DNA of 64,000 nucleotides from assembly GCF_003201285.1 (NCBI RefSeq), contig NZ_QICS01000002.1, positions 310,001 through 374,000 of the forward strand, written 5' to 3'. The stretch is from Lachnotalea glycerini (GTDB lineage: Bacteria > Bacillota > Clostridia > Lachnospirales > Lachnospiraceae). The position numbers were made by a program, and so were the translations under genes. Shown piece by piece: positions 26,545-34,739 of the stretch (position 1 is the stretch's first letter; every line of letters starts with the position of its first letter). Below the pieces are notes generated by a model. The model worked only from the letters and a program-made list of their open reading frames with translations, made no database searches and was not told the DNA's origin.

Positions 26545-28134
26545 ATGAATGGATGGTTTCAATTAGTAAGTAAAACTGATGGTACGTATATTAAGCTTAT
26601 TCCACCGGCTAACGGAGGAGAAAGTATTTGCATTAATGATATTAATGAATATTTAAATCAGGTCAGAATTTTTGAATATGATATTAAACAGTTAAATGCA
26701 GAAATAATGAATCTAAGTGAAGTAAAGGAATTTAAATTAAATGATGAAATGCTGGTTCCAACATCGGAACAAATGACTATTAAAGTAAGTGATGATAAAA
26801 TGCAAGTGTTTGCAAAATTTTATCCTGCTACGGAACAAGCTAAGAAGTTAACCTATGATGATATTCTTGGCATACTTGCTGCAAAGGGGATAAAAGTAGG
26901 CGTTGAGAAAGATTTGATAGAAGAGCTAATAAAAGATAAAAAATATTGTCATAACTATTTAATAGTAAAAGGAATTCCGATTACAACGGGACATGATGCA
27001 AAAATAATATATCATTTTAATACGGATTTAAATGTTAAGCCTAAGCTTAATCAAGACGGAACTGTAGATTTTCATCATTTAGATAATATAGGACATATAC
27101 ATAAAGGACAGATTCTTGCTACTTTGATACCAGAGGATTTAGGAAAACCTGGCTTGAATGTGTTTGGAGAGGTGATTAAGCAACCTAACTATAATAAGCT
27201 GAAACTTAGGTATAGCAAAAATATTACCTGTTCCGAAGATAAATGCACAATTACATCAGATGTAGATGGACATGCATCTTTGGTAGATGGAAAAGTTTTT
27301 GTTTCTAATTTATATGAAGTCCAAGACGTTGATACATCTACTGGAAACATTGATTTTGAAGGAAATGTTTTAGTGAAAGGAAATGTAAGAAGCGGATTTG
27401 AAATTGTTGCAAAAGGAAATATAGAAGTAAACGGAGTTGTGGAAGGAGCTACTCTGATTGCAGGTGGACAAATTGTTTTGCAACGGGGAATACAAGGCAT
27501 GAACAAAGGGATACTAAAGGCAGGTGGAAATATTATCACCAAATTTATTGAAAGTGCACATGTTGAGGCAGACGGATATGTACAAACAGAGTCTATTTTA
27601 CATAGTACAGTTTCAGCCAAAGGTGAAATTATTGTTCAGGGAAAGAAAGGGTTTGTTACAGGAGGCGTTGTTACATCACTAACAGGGATTACTGCTCGCA
27701 CGATTGGTTCTTTAATGGGAACTGACACAAGAATAGAAGTAGGAATTGACCCTACCATAAAAGAACATCAGCAAACATTACAAAAAGAAATAGAAGAAAT
27801 GAACAAAAGAGTTGGCATGATTGAACCGGTTATAAGTAACTGTATGAAAAAGATTAGTCAGGGACAAAAGCTTACAAATGAACAAATGGGTTATATTAAG
27901 CAGCTATCAGAGGAACATAAAGAACTGGAACAAAAAATCAAAGATAGCCAAAATGAGATTACTAATATTAATTTATCCTTGAATCTTGCTCGTGATGCAA
28001 GAATAAAAGTTTCAGAAAGAATATACTCAGATGTAAAAATAACAATATCAGATTGTGTAATGTATGTCAGGGAAGAAAGAGACCATTGTCAGTTTGTAAG
28101 GGATCAAGGCGAAATTAAAATATTGATGCTGTAG
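26545..28134 (+). CDS. FapA family (DUF342) protein
   Basis: A 529-residue protein of the FapA/DUF342 family. An N-terminal alpha/beta part is followed by a right-handed beta-helix-like repeat region (about residues 265-390: successive GNIDFEGNVLVKGNVRSGFE-like turns) and a C-terminal coiled coil (about 405-480). FapA is found beside flagellar and envelope genes in Clostridia; a polymerising or scaffold role is suspected but not proven. GGGGGAAAAGGG precedes ATG 26545, and the gene directly follows fliA. Confidence 0.87.
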   Translation: MNGWFQLVSKTDGTYIKLIPPANGGESICINDINEYLNQVRIFEYDIKQLNAEIMNLSEVKEFKLNDEMLVPTSEQMTIKVSDDKMQVFAKFYPATEQAKKLTYDDILGILAAKGIKVGVEKDLIEELIKDKKYCHNYLIVKGIPITTGHDAKIIYHFNTDLNVKPKLNQDGTVDFHHLDNIGHIHKGQILATLIPEDLGKPGLNVFGEVIKQPNYNKLKLRYSKNITCSEDKCTITSDVDGHASLVDGKVFVSNLYEVQDVDTSTGNIDFEGNVLVKGNVRSGFEIVAKGNIEVNGVVEGATLIAGGQIVLQRGIQGMNKGILKAGGNIITKFIESAHVEADGYVQTESILHSTVSAKGEIIVQGKKGFVTGGVVTSLTGITARTIGSLMGTDTRIEVGIDPTIKEHQQTLQKEIEEMNKRVGMIEPVISNCMKKISQGQKLTNEQMGYIKQLSEEHKELEQKIKDSQNEITNINLSLNLARDARIKVSERIYSDVKITISDCVMYVREERDHCQFVRDQGEIKILML

Positions 28135-28161
28135 GATCATTCATTGTAAGGAGGCTTTTAT

Positions 28162-28479
28162 ATGCCAATAAGACCAATTGAATTAAATGGCGTAATATCA
28201 AGAGTACAAGACATAGGAACTATGAAACATAATGAAGATAATAAGCCCATTGTAGACCAAAGTAATATTCAAACCCATTTAAAAAAAGAAGTAGATCATC
28301 ATCAAAAAAAGGTTAGAAATGCTGATGATAGTGATAATCATCAAAAAAAGTATGATGCAAAAGAAAAGGGAAATGGCACTTATTTTGCGAATCAGAATAA
28401 AAAGAAAGATAAGAAGGAGCAAGACCAAAATCGAAAGAAAAAGCAAGATGTCGGTCAGGGCTTTGATATAAGCATATAG
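28162..28479 (+). CDS. Conserved Lys-rich flagellar-operon protein
   Basis: A 105-residue soluble, strongly basic protein. It has an N-terminal conserved patch (RPIELNGVISRVQDIGTMKH and NEDNKPIVDQSN), then long Lys/His/Asp/Asn-rich low-complexity sequence and a terminal GFDISI. From memory, a similar short protein with the same two ends lies after fapA in other Clostridia, but no function is known. The patch PIELNGVI could be a docking segment. GGAGGC lies before ATG 28162. Confidence 0.75.
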   Translation: MPIRPIELNGVISRVQDIGTMKHNEDNKPIVDQSNIQTHLKKEVDHHQKKVRNADDSDNHQKKYDAKEKGNGTYFANQNKKKDKKEQDQNRKKKQDVGQGFDISI

Positions 28480-28491
28480 TAAGGAGAAAAG

Positions 28492-29454
28492 ATGACAGCG
28501 TTCGATATTGTTATAATAATAATTGGTCTAATTATTTTCATATGTAGTTTTTTTGTTTCCGAGAAGGTAACTGTTGGGAGTGAACAACTAAAGGCATCAA
28601 TTGATGAGAATGAGATTAAGAAACTTATCAATCAACAAATTCATAATATGAGTGACGAAATTAATGAAACAATAAGTGAAGCAATCGATAATTCTATCGA
28701 AGGAGTAAAGCGTTCCATGGAGAAATTGTCAAATGAAAAAATTATGGCAATTAATGAATATTCCGACACTGTTATGGATTCTATTCATAAAAATCATAAT
28801 GAAGTTATGTTTTTATATGGGATGTTAAATGATAAGAATAAAGAAATAAGAGAGACAGCAGAATTAATTACAAAAGCAAATAAAGGAATTAGTAAAAAAA
28901 TAACGGATGCGTTTGCTGTTACTGAAAAAATGGATAAACAAATGGCAGAGATAAATATATTTGCCACGAATCAAAAGGAGTCAATCGATAAGCTGGCAAA
29001 AAGTGCATCAACTATTGAAATTTTGGAGGAACAAATAAGAAATATAGAGCTAATGGCGCTACAGTTTTCAAATGATATGACTAATGAAGAAAAGAATAGA
29101 AGTATGAAAAAACTGGCTAATGATGAAGAAAGCAGCTTAGGTATTTCAGAATTAGATGACATTGAAACTAATTTAGTTAATTTAGTAGCAGACAAAAACT
29201 TTGAAAATGGAAAAAACAGGTATGAAATAGATATTGAAAATTCTGATGAAGATATAGAAGGAATTTTAGAAAACATTTCGAATGATACAACAGTCGAGAA
29301 TATTAAAGATACAGAAAATGCTTCTAATTATAACAGCAAAATCTTAGAAATGAGTCAAAGTGGATATACTTCACTTGAAATAGCGAGAACTTTAGGGTTG
29401 GGTGTCGGAGAAGTTCAATTAGTAATTGATTTATTTGAAGGGGGAAGACGATGA
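28492..29454 (+). CDS. Membrane-anchored coiled-coil protein with C-terminal HTH (DUF6115-like), SwrB-like position
   Basis: A 320-residue protein. One membrane helix lies at residues 4-22, a long coiled coil at about 30-190, an acidic linker follows, and the C-terminal 35 residues (MSQSGYTSLEIARTLGLGVG, then EVQLVIDLF) form a small helix-turn-helix-like module of the DUF6115 type. In B. subtilis the gene between sigD and rpsB is swrB, a single-pass protein with a coiled coil that activates the FliP gate; this protein has the same place and layout. Homology is not established. AAGGAGAA precedes ATG 28492; it overlaps the next gene by 4 bases. Confidence 0.7.
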   Translation: MTAFDIVIIIIGLIIFICSFFVSEKVTVGSEQLKASIDENEIKKLINQQIHNMSDEINETISEAIDNSIEGVKRSMEKLSNEKIMAINEYSDTVMDSIHKNHNEVMFLYGMLNDKNKEIRETAELITKANKGISKKITDAFAVTEKMDKQMAEINIFATNQKESIDKLAKSASTIEILEEQIRNIELMALQFSNDMTNEEKNRSMKKLANDEESSLGISELDDIETNLVNLVADKNFENGKNRYEIDIENSDEDIEGILENISNDTTVENIKDTENASNYNSKILEMSQSGYTSLEIARTLGLGVGEVQLVIDLFEGGRR

Positions 29455-30017
29455 AGCTTAAATACTATTTAAGAGGCATTGGAATAGGAGTCGTTGTTAC
29501 CGCAATTTTATTTATGATTTCAAGTGGAAGTGAAAATGATAAAATAACAGATACCCAAATTTTACAAAGAGCCCAAGAGCTTGGTATGGTAACACAAGAG
29601 GATTATGACTCAGTAAATAAAGATTTGTCCGATTCTAAAACAAGTATTGACGATTTAAAAAGCAAACTAGAGAATGCAGACGAAGCTAGTGAAGAACAGT
29701 CAGATACAGATAACAATAAAGAGGCAGCCACTGAGACTGCTGCAACGGATACAGACTCTAATAATACTACAGTGCAGGAAACTGAAATAGCTGGTTCAAC
29801 CAGTGAATTTACAACCGTTACTTTTAATATCTCTCCCGGAATGGGATCAGAATCTGTTGCAAATCTTTTGCAGGATAAAGGAATTATTGCGGATGCGAAA
29901 GACTTTAATAATTACATAGTAGATTCAGGAGATTCCAATAATTTGCAGGTTGGTGAATATGAAGTGAAAACAGGTGAAAGTTATGATACAATATTGGGAA
30001 AAATTACCGGAAGATAG
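29451..30017 (+). CDS. Membrane-anchored protein with YceG/MltG-like module
   Basis: A 188-residue protein with a membrane helix at about residues 7-25, a short coiled coil, an Asp/Thr/Glu-rich linker (about 75-115) and a C-terminal small domain (VTFNISPGMGSESVANLLQD, LQVGEYEVKTGESYDTIL). That domain resembles the LysM-like N-terminal module of endolytic transglycosylase MltG, without the catalytic part. It may bind peptidoglycan near the flagellar base; this is inference. It overlaps the upstream gene as ATGA and is the last gene before the terminator. Confidence 0.7.
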   Translation: MKLKYYLRGIGIGVVVTAILFMISSGSENDKITDTQILQRAQELGMVTQEDYDSVNKDLSDSKTSIDDLKSKLENADEASEEQSDTDNNKEAATETAATDTDSNNTTVQETEIAGSTSEFTTVTFNISPGMGSESVANLLQDKGIIADAKDFNNYIVDSGDSNNLQVGEYEVKTGESYDTILGKITGR

Positions 30018-30021
30018 AAAA

Positions 30022-30046
30022 AGGGCTTGCTTATGGCAAGCCTTTA
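30022..30046 (+). terminator. Terminator of the fla/che operon
   Basis: A stem of about 10 bp (AAG-GGCTTGC with GCAAGCC-TTT, 5-base loop) starts 5 bases after the last flagellar-operon stop, with a modest T-rich tail. It overlaps the -35 element of the rpsB promoter. Confidence 0.8.
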
Positions 30047-30056
30047 TGTTATAATT
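30028..30056 (+). promoter_or_regulatory. Promoter for rpsB
   Basis: TTGCTT at 30028-30033 and TATAAT at 30051-30056 are 17 bases apart, and TGT before the -10 makes it an extended -10 element. The -35 box lies inside the upstream terminator hairpin. The transcript would have a leader of about 95 bases with a predicted hairpin capped by GAAA near 30090-30113, possibly for autoregulation by S2. Confidence 0.75.
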
Positions 30057-30156
30057 CAAGACGGTAAAAAACACGTATGCGGATTTTTAAGTGGGTGCCG
30101 AAAGGTTACTTAAAGATATGAAGTGTGCGGAAGAAAACAACCACGGAGGTAATAGA

Positions 30157-30891
30157 ATGAGCGTTATATCAATGAAACAATTACTTGAAGCTGGAGTTCA
30201 CTTTGGACATCAGACAAGAAGATGGAATCCTAAAATGGCAGAGTACATCTACACAGAGAGAAATGGAATTTACATTATTGACTTACAAAAGTCAGTTGGT
30301 AAAGTAGATGAAGCTTACAAAGCAATTGCAGATGTAGTTGCAGATGGTGGTACTATTCTTTTTGTTGGAACGAAAAAGCAGGCACAAGATGCTATCAAAT
30401 CGGAAGCAGAACGTTGCGGAATGTTTTACGTAAATGAAAGATGGTTAGGTGGAATGCTTACTAACTTTAAGACAATTCAAAGTAGAATTGGAAGACTTAG
30501 AGAAATCACAACCATGCAGGAAGATGGAACATTTGATGTTCTTCCTAAGAAAGAAGTTATTGAGCTAAAGAAAGAGTTAGAAAAGCTTGAAAAGAATCTT
30601 GGTGGAATTAAGAATATGAAAAAGACTCCCGATGCAATTTTTGTAGTAGATCCTAAAAAGGAAAGAATTTGTATTCAGGAAGCTCATACATTAGGTATTC
30701 CATTAATCGGTATTGCTGATACAAACTGTGATCCAGAAGAATTAGATTACGTTATTCCAGGTAATGATGATGCTATCAGAGCGGTTAAGCTTATCGTTTC
30801 TAAGATGGCAGATGCTGTTATCGAAGCGAATCAAGGCAGCCAGATTACAGAAGAAGTTGTTGCAGAGGAAGAAGCAGCAGTTGAAGCTTAA
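30157..30891 (+). CDS. rpsB: Ribosomal protein S2
   Basis: A 244-residue S2 of the small ribosomal subunit, with [20 protein letters not shown] at the start, [17 protein letters not shown] and the [12 protein letters not shown] and [10 protein letters not shown] segments. The start is ATG 30157 with CGGAGGT before it; the frame is open upstream to 30091 but lacks a ribosome binding site. A terminator follows at 30943-30977, so tsf is partly separate. Confidence 0.97.
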   Translation: MSVISMKQLLEAGVHFGHQTRRWNPKMAEYIYTERNGIYIIDLQKSVGKVDEAYKAIADVVADGGTILFVGTKKQAQDAIKSEAERCGMFYVNERWLGGMLTNFKTIQSRIGRLREITTMQEDGTFDVLPKKEVIELKKELEKLEKNLGGIKNMKKTPDAIFVVDPKKERICIQEAHTLGIPLIGIADTNCDPEELDYVIPGNDDAIRAVKLIVSKMADAVIEANQGSQITEEVVAEEEAAVEA

Positions 30892-30942
30892 TTTATCAAT
30901 CTAGCTGAGGATAGTCTTTGGCAATTGGATTTAAGTATATAG

Positions 30943-30977
30943 TGCTTCAACCTGTATTATTCAGGTTGAAGCATTTT
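30943..30977 (+). terminator. Terminator after rpsB
   Basis: A 12-bp perfect stem (TGCTTCAACCTG with CAGGTTGAAGCA, 7-base loop) is followed by TTTTCT. It lies between rpsB and tsf and probably reduces read-through into tsf. Confidence 0.88.
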
Positions 30978-31112
30978 CTAAATAATTTATATGAGCTTGA
31001 GGAAATAATCTGTTTGCAGAAGAGCTTGTCAATAATATGACGGTCAGATAGGCTCGTCAGGTTAGTTTCTCATGAATAATAAAATAAAATATAAACCGGA
31101 GGTAAATATAGA

Positions 31113-32036
31113 ATGGCGATTACAGCAGCAATGGTAAAAGAGTTAAGAGAAATAACAGGTGCTGGTATGATGGATTGTAAGAAAGCACTGAATGAAACAA
31201 ACGGTGATATGGAGGCAGCAGTTGAATTTTTAAGAAAGAACGGACAAGCAAAGGCTGAAAAAAAGGCTGGCAGAGTTGCAGCAGAAGGACTCGTTAAAGC
31301 TGTTATTAAAGATGATAAAATTGCAGCAATTGTAGAAGTAAATAGTGAAACAGATTTTGTTGCTAAAAATGAGGAGTTCCAGACGTTTGTTGCAGATGTA
31401 GCGAATCAGGCATTAAATACTTCATCAACAGATACAGATACATTTTTAGGTGAAGCTTGGTTAGCAGATACTACTAAAACGGTAAAAGAAGTATTGACAG
31501 AGAAGATAGCGGTTATTGGAGAAAATTTAAATATCAGAAGATTTGACAAAATTGAAGCAAAAAATGGATGCATCGCATCTTATATTCATGGTGGTGGAAG
31601 AATCGGTGTTATTATTGAAGCAGACACCGATATGATTAATGATGATATTAAGGCTGCATTAACAAATGTAGCAATGCAGGTAGCAGCATTGTCACCAAAA
31701 TATGTTTCAAGAGATGAAGTTTCAGCAGAATATATGGAACATGAGAAAGAAATTTTAAAGGCTCAGGCAAAGAATGAGAATCCAGATAAAAAAGATGATA
31801 TTATTGATAAAATGATTGTTGGACGTTTAAATAAGGAATTAAAAGAAGTTTGCTTATTAGATCAGGTCTATGTAAAAGACGGTGATTTAACTGTAGCTAA
31901 ATATATAGCACAGGTGGCAAAAGAAACAGGAGCAAAATTAAGCTTAAAGCGTTTTATTCGTTATGAAACTGGTGAAGGAATTGCAAAGAAAGAAGAAAAC
32001 TTTGCTGAAGAAGTAGCAAAGCAGATGGGTCATTAA
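31113..32036 (+). CDS. tsf: Elongation factor Ts
   Basis: A 307-residue EF-Ts, the nucleotide exchange factor for EF-Tu. An N-terminal UBA-like domain (VKELREITGAGMMDCKKALN) is followed by the core with IVEVNSETDFVAKNEEF and the HGGGRIGVI segment. The ribosome binding site CCGGAGG precedes ATG 31113. The usual neighbour pyrH is displaced by two inserted genes. Confidence 0.97.
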   Translation: MAITAAMVKELREITGAGMMDCKKALNETNGDMEAAVEFLRKNGQAKAEKKAGRVAAEGLVKAVIKDDKIAAIVEVNSETDFVAKNEEFQTFVADVANQALNTSSTDTDTFLGEAWLADTTKTVKEVLTEKIAVIGENLNIRRFDKIEAKNGCIASYIHGGGRIGVIIEADTDMINDDIKAALTNVAMQVAALSPKYVSRDEVSAEYMEHEKEILKAQAKNENPDKKDDIIDKMIVGRLNKELKEVCLLDQVYVKDGDLTVAKYIAQVAKETGAKLSLKRFIRYETGEGIAKKEENFAEEVAKQMGH

Positions 32037-32045
32037 TTAGAAAGG

Positions 32046-32084
32046 AAGGCGACTTTGCGGAAAATTTTCGTAAAGCCGTTTTTT
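32046..32084 (+). terminator. Terminator after tsf
   Basis: An imperfect stem (CTTTGCG with CGTAAAG inside, AAGGCG with CCGTTTT outside, one mismatch) is followed by a T-run. It ends the rpsB-tsf transcript. Confidence 0.75.
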
Positions 32085-32130
32085 CTTAAAAAAAAATCGA
32101 AAGAATCTTTTAGACTTTATAAAAATGAAT

Positions 32131-32158
32131 AAATTTTATAAAAAAATATGCCGATTTA
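32131..32158 (+). promoter_or_regulatory. Possible sigma-28 (FliA-type) promoter
   Basis: TAAA at 32131-32134 and GCCGATTT at 32151-32158 are 16 bases apart. The B. subtilis sigma-D consensus is TAAA, 14-16 bases, GCCGATAT, so the -10 matches at seven of eight positions. It is the only such match I found in an intergenic region of the window, about 75 bases before the deacetylase start. Confidence 0.55.
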
Positions 32159-32188
32159 ATAAAATTTTTATCCCCTTTTTTTAAAATG

Positions 32189-32197
32189 TGGTACAAT
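32189..32197 (+). promoter_or_regulatory. Extended -10 promoter for the deacetylase/bactofilin genes
   Basis: TGG directly before TACAAT makes an extended -10 element; the upstream region is T-rich with no good -35. It would start a transcript about 30 bases before the GTG at 32235, independent of the possible sigma-28 promoter. Confidence 0.6.
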
Positions 32198-32234
32198 AGT
32201 AATAGAATGGTGGCATATGTCTGGGGGAATTTGC

Positions 32235-33200
32235 GTGAATGATGCAATAATGTCGATTGAAGAAAAAAATAGGCAAAGAAAAGCAAGAATTGGCAAAATT
32301 AAAAAGCTAATAGTAGGAAGTGTAATAGTATCTATTTTATTTCCTACCATTTTAAGTTTATGCTTAATGTTGAAAGTGTTTTCATTACAAGAACAGGTAA
32401 ATGAACTGACAAAAATGATTGAGAATAAGAAAGAGTCCAGTGAAGTGGACAAGACAGTTGATTTGGCAGATGGTGTATATGCCACGGAGCTGCCTGAAAA
32501 TATGCAAGTTCAGCCGATGGCTAATGTAGAATCTACAACTGAGGCGAATAGCAATGAAATAGAAGAAACGATAGTATATTTGACATTTGATGATGGGCCA
32601 AGTGAAAATACCTCCAGTATATTGGATATATTGAAAGAGCATAATGTGAAAGCGACTTTCTTTGTGACTGGAAAGGAAACAGATGAAGCAAAGGCTCTTT
32701 ATAAACGAATAGTGGATGAGGGGCATACACTTGGAATGCATTCATATTCTCATCAATATAGTGAAATATATAATTCTGTTGAGTCTTTTGCAAATGATGA
32801 GAGGAAACTAAGAGATTTGTTGTATGAGGTTACAGGTGTAATTCCAACTTTATATCGATTTCCAGGTGGAAGCAGTAATCTGGTAAGTAACATAGACATG
32901 ACAGAATTTATTAAGTATTTAAAGTCAGAAGGCATTACGTATTTTGACTGGAATGTTGCGAGCGGGGATGCAGCAAGTCAAAATGTCGATGTAGATACAT
33001 TGGTAAATAATGTACTAAATGATGTAGGATTGTATCATACCTCTGTAGTATTGATGCATGATACAACAGAAAAAACTACATCAGTTGAAGCCTTAGGTAA
33101 AATTATTGAAAGTATTCAAGCGTTAGGAATTGAAATGCGGCCGTTGGATGAAAATGTTCCGCCAGTCCAACATATTAAAGCAGAATCAGTAAACAATTAG
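32235..33200 (+). CDS. Membrane-anchored polysaccharide (peptidoglycan) deacetylase
   Basis: A 321-residue protein with a basic cytoplasmic N-terminus, a membrane helix at about residues 26-48, a short coiled coil, and an extracytoplasmic NodB-type deacetylase domain. The metal and catalytic motifs are complete: TFDDGPSE, HSYSH, RFPGGSS, DWNVASGDA and VLMHDT. It probably removes acetyl groups from peptidoglycan or another surface glycan. GTG 32235 has TGGGGGAA 7-8 bases upstream; ATG 32217 has none. It is followed after 15 bases by the bactofilin gene, and the pair interrupts tsf-pyrH. Confidence 0.85.
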   Translation: MNDAIMSIEEKNRQRKARIGKIKKLIVGSVIVSILFPTILSLCLMLKVFSLQEQVNELTKMIENKKESSEVDKTVDLADGVYATELPENMQVQPMANVESTTEANSNEIEETIVYLTFDDGPSENTSSILDILKEHNVKATFFVTGKETDEAKALYKRIVDEGHTLGMHSYSHQYSEIYNSVESFANDERKLRDLLYEVTGVIPTLYRFPGGSSNLVSNIDMTEFIKYLKSEGITYFDWNVASGDAASQNVDVDTLVNNVLNDVGLYHTSVVLMHDTTEKTTSVEALGKIIESIQALGIEMRPLDENVPPVQHIKAESVNN

Positions 33201-33215
33201 AATGGAGGATTACAA

Positions 33216-34010
33216 ATGAGTTTTTTTAAAGAATTTAAGGAAGATTTATCGCAGGCAGTAAACGAATTATTACCAGAGGAAGAATTATTAAGTTCAGATA
33301 CTGAGATAAAAAATGATGATGAGTTATTAGAAGATTCTGATGATAGTATAGATTTAGACGACTTTGATAATTTATTAAAGGCTGTAAGCAGTACTTCAGA
33401 GGACGAGGTTAAACCAGAGGAAGAAAATGCAGTAGAAGAAGCAAGTGTTATAGAAGAAAATGTTATAGAAGAAAATGTTATAGAAGAAGAATCTCCAGAA
33501 TTAGAAACTGTTTTTGCAGTTGAGGAACCTAAAGCAGTTTCAGAGAATAATGAATTGAGTGATGAATCTGCCGTTATAACGAGAGGAACTACGATTAAGG
33601 GTGATATTGAGTCAACAGGTTCACTTGAGATTGTTGGTACTGTTACAGGAAATGTATCATGTAGCGGTAAACTCACTATAACAGGTAAAGTTACAGGTAA
33701 CTCAAAAGCTAGCGAAATTTTTGCTGATTCAGCTAAAATTGAAGGTGAAGTAGTGAGCGAAGGTACAGTAAAGGTTGGAGTAGGTTCTGTTATAATAGGT
33801 AATGTAACAGCTACATCAGCAGTGATAGCCGGAGCGATTAATGGAAATATAGATGTTAATGGACCAGTTATCGTTGATTCTTCAGCAGTTATTATGGGAG
33901 ATATAAAATCACGCTCTGTACAGATTAATAATGGAGCTGTAATAGAAGGTTTCTGTTCACAAAGCTATTCAGATGTTAATGTTAAGGCATTCTTTGAAGA
34001 GAAGAATTAG
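33216..34010 (+). CDS. Bactofilin with acidic N-terminal extension
   Basis: A 264-residue protein. Residues 1-110 are highly acidic and disordered-looking, with a triple VIEEN repeat. Residues about 115-255 form a bactofilin (DUF583) beta-helix with the TTIKGDIESTGSLEIVGTVT start and repeated GNVxxx turns. Bactofilins polymerise without nucleotide and position cell-wall enzymes. The neighbouring deacetylase is a likely client. AATGGAGG precedes ATG 33216. The acidic extension is unusually long; many bactofilins have about 20 residues there. Confidence 0.88.
   Translation: MSFFKEFKEDLSQAVNELLPEEELLSSDTEIKNDDELLEDSDDSIDLDDFDNLLKAVSSTSEDEVKPEEENAVEEASVIEENVIEENVIEEESPELETVFAVEEPKAVSENNELSDESAVITRGTTIKGDIESTGSLEIVGTVTGNVSCSGKLTITGKVTGNSKASEIFADSAKIEGEVVSEGTVKVGVGSVIIGNVTATSAVIAGAINGNIDVNGPVIVDSSAVIMGDIKSRSVQINNGAVIEGFCSQSYSDVNVKAFFEEKN
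33447..33491 (+). repeat. 15-base tandem repeat in the bactofilin gene
   Basis: Three consecutive 15-base units (GTTATAGAAGAAAAT, the last changed at one position) encode VIEEN, VIEEN, VIEEE. They keep the frame and extend the acidic tail. Confidence 0.9.
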
Positions 34011-34030
34011 AATACAATTTGAGGTGCAAG

Positions 34031-34726
34031 ATGAAAAGAGTTTTATTAAAACTAAGTGGGGAAGCTTTAGCAGGAAACAAAAAAACTGCTTTTGATGAAG
34101 CAACTGTAATCAAGGTTGCTAAGCAAGTGAGAGAGCTTGTAGATGAGGGCATTCAAGTTGGTATTGTAATTGGAGGTGGCAATTTCTGGAGAGGAAGAAC
34201 CAGCGAGAATATTGACAGAACAAAAGCGGATCAAATTGGTATGTTAGCTACAGTGATGAACTGTATTTATGTATCAGAGATATTTCGAACAGAAGGAATG
34301 CTTACACAAATTTTGACTCCGTTTGAGTGCAGTACGTTTACAAAGCTATATTCAAAAGATAGAGCCATGAAATATTTCAATAAGAATATTGTGGTATTCT
34401 TTGCTGGTGGATTAGGTCACCCTTATTTTTCTACAGATACTTCTACAGTATTAAGAGCCATTGAAATAGAGGCAGATGTTATTTTGCTTGCAAAAGCAAT
34501 TGATGGAGTATACGATAGTGATCCAAAGACAAATCCTAATGCAAAAAAGTATGATGAAGTGTTAATCGATGAAGTGATTGAGAAAAAGTTAGCTGTGGTT
34601 GATATGACAGCTTCAATTATGTGCATGGAGAACAAAATGCCTATGCTGGTATTTGGACTTGGTGAGGAGAACAGTATTATAAATACTGTAAAAGGAAAGT
34701 TTAACGGAACAAAAGTAACTGTATAA
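34031..34726 (+). CDS. pyrH: UMP kinase
   Basis: A 231-residue bacterial UMP kinase of the amino-acid kinase fold. RVLLKLSGEALAG at the start, GIVIGGGNFWRG, the DRTKADQIGMLATVMNC helix and AKAIDGVYDSDPKTNPNAKK are diagnostic. It makes UDP for nucleotide and envelope precursors. ATG 34031 lies 7 bases after GAGGTG; the frame is open to 34019. It is followed by frr as in most Firmicutes. Confidence 0.97.
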   Translation: MKRVLLKLSGEALAGNKKTAFDEATVIKVAKQVRELVDEGIQVGIVIGGGNFWRGRTSENIDRTKADQIGMLATVMNCIYVSEIFRTEGMLTQILTPFECSTFTKLYSKDRAMKYFNKNIVVFFAGGLGHPYFSTDTSTVLRAIEIEADVILLAKAIDGVYDSDPKTNPNAKKYDEVLIDEVIEKKLAVVDMTASIMCMENKMPMLVFGLGEENSIINTVKGKFNGTKVTV

Positions 34727-34739
34727 AGGAGGAATTATT

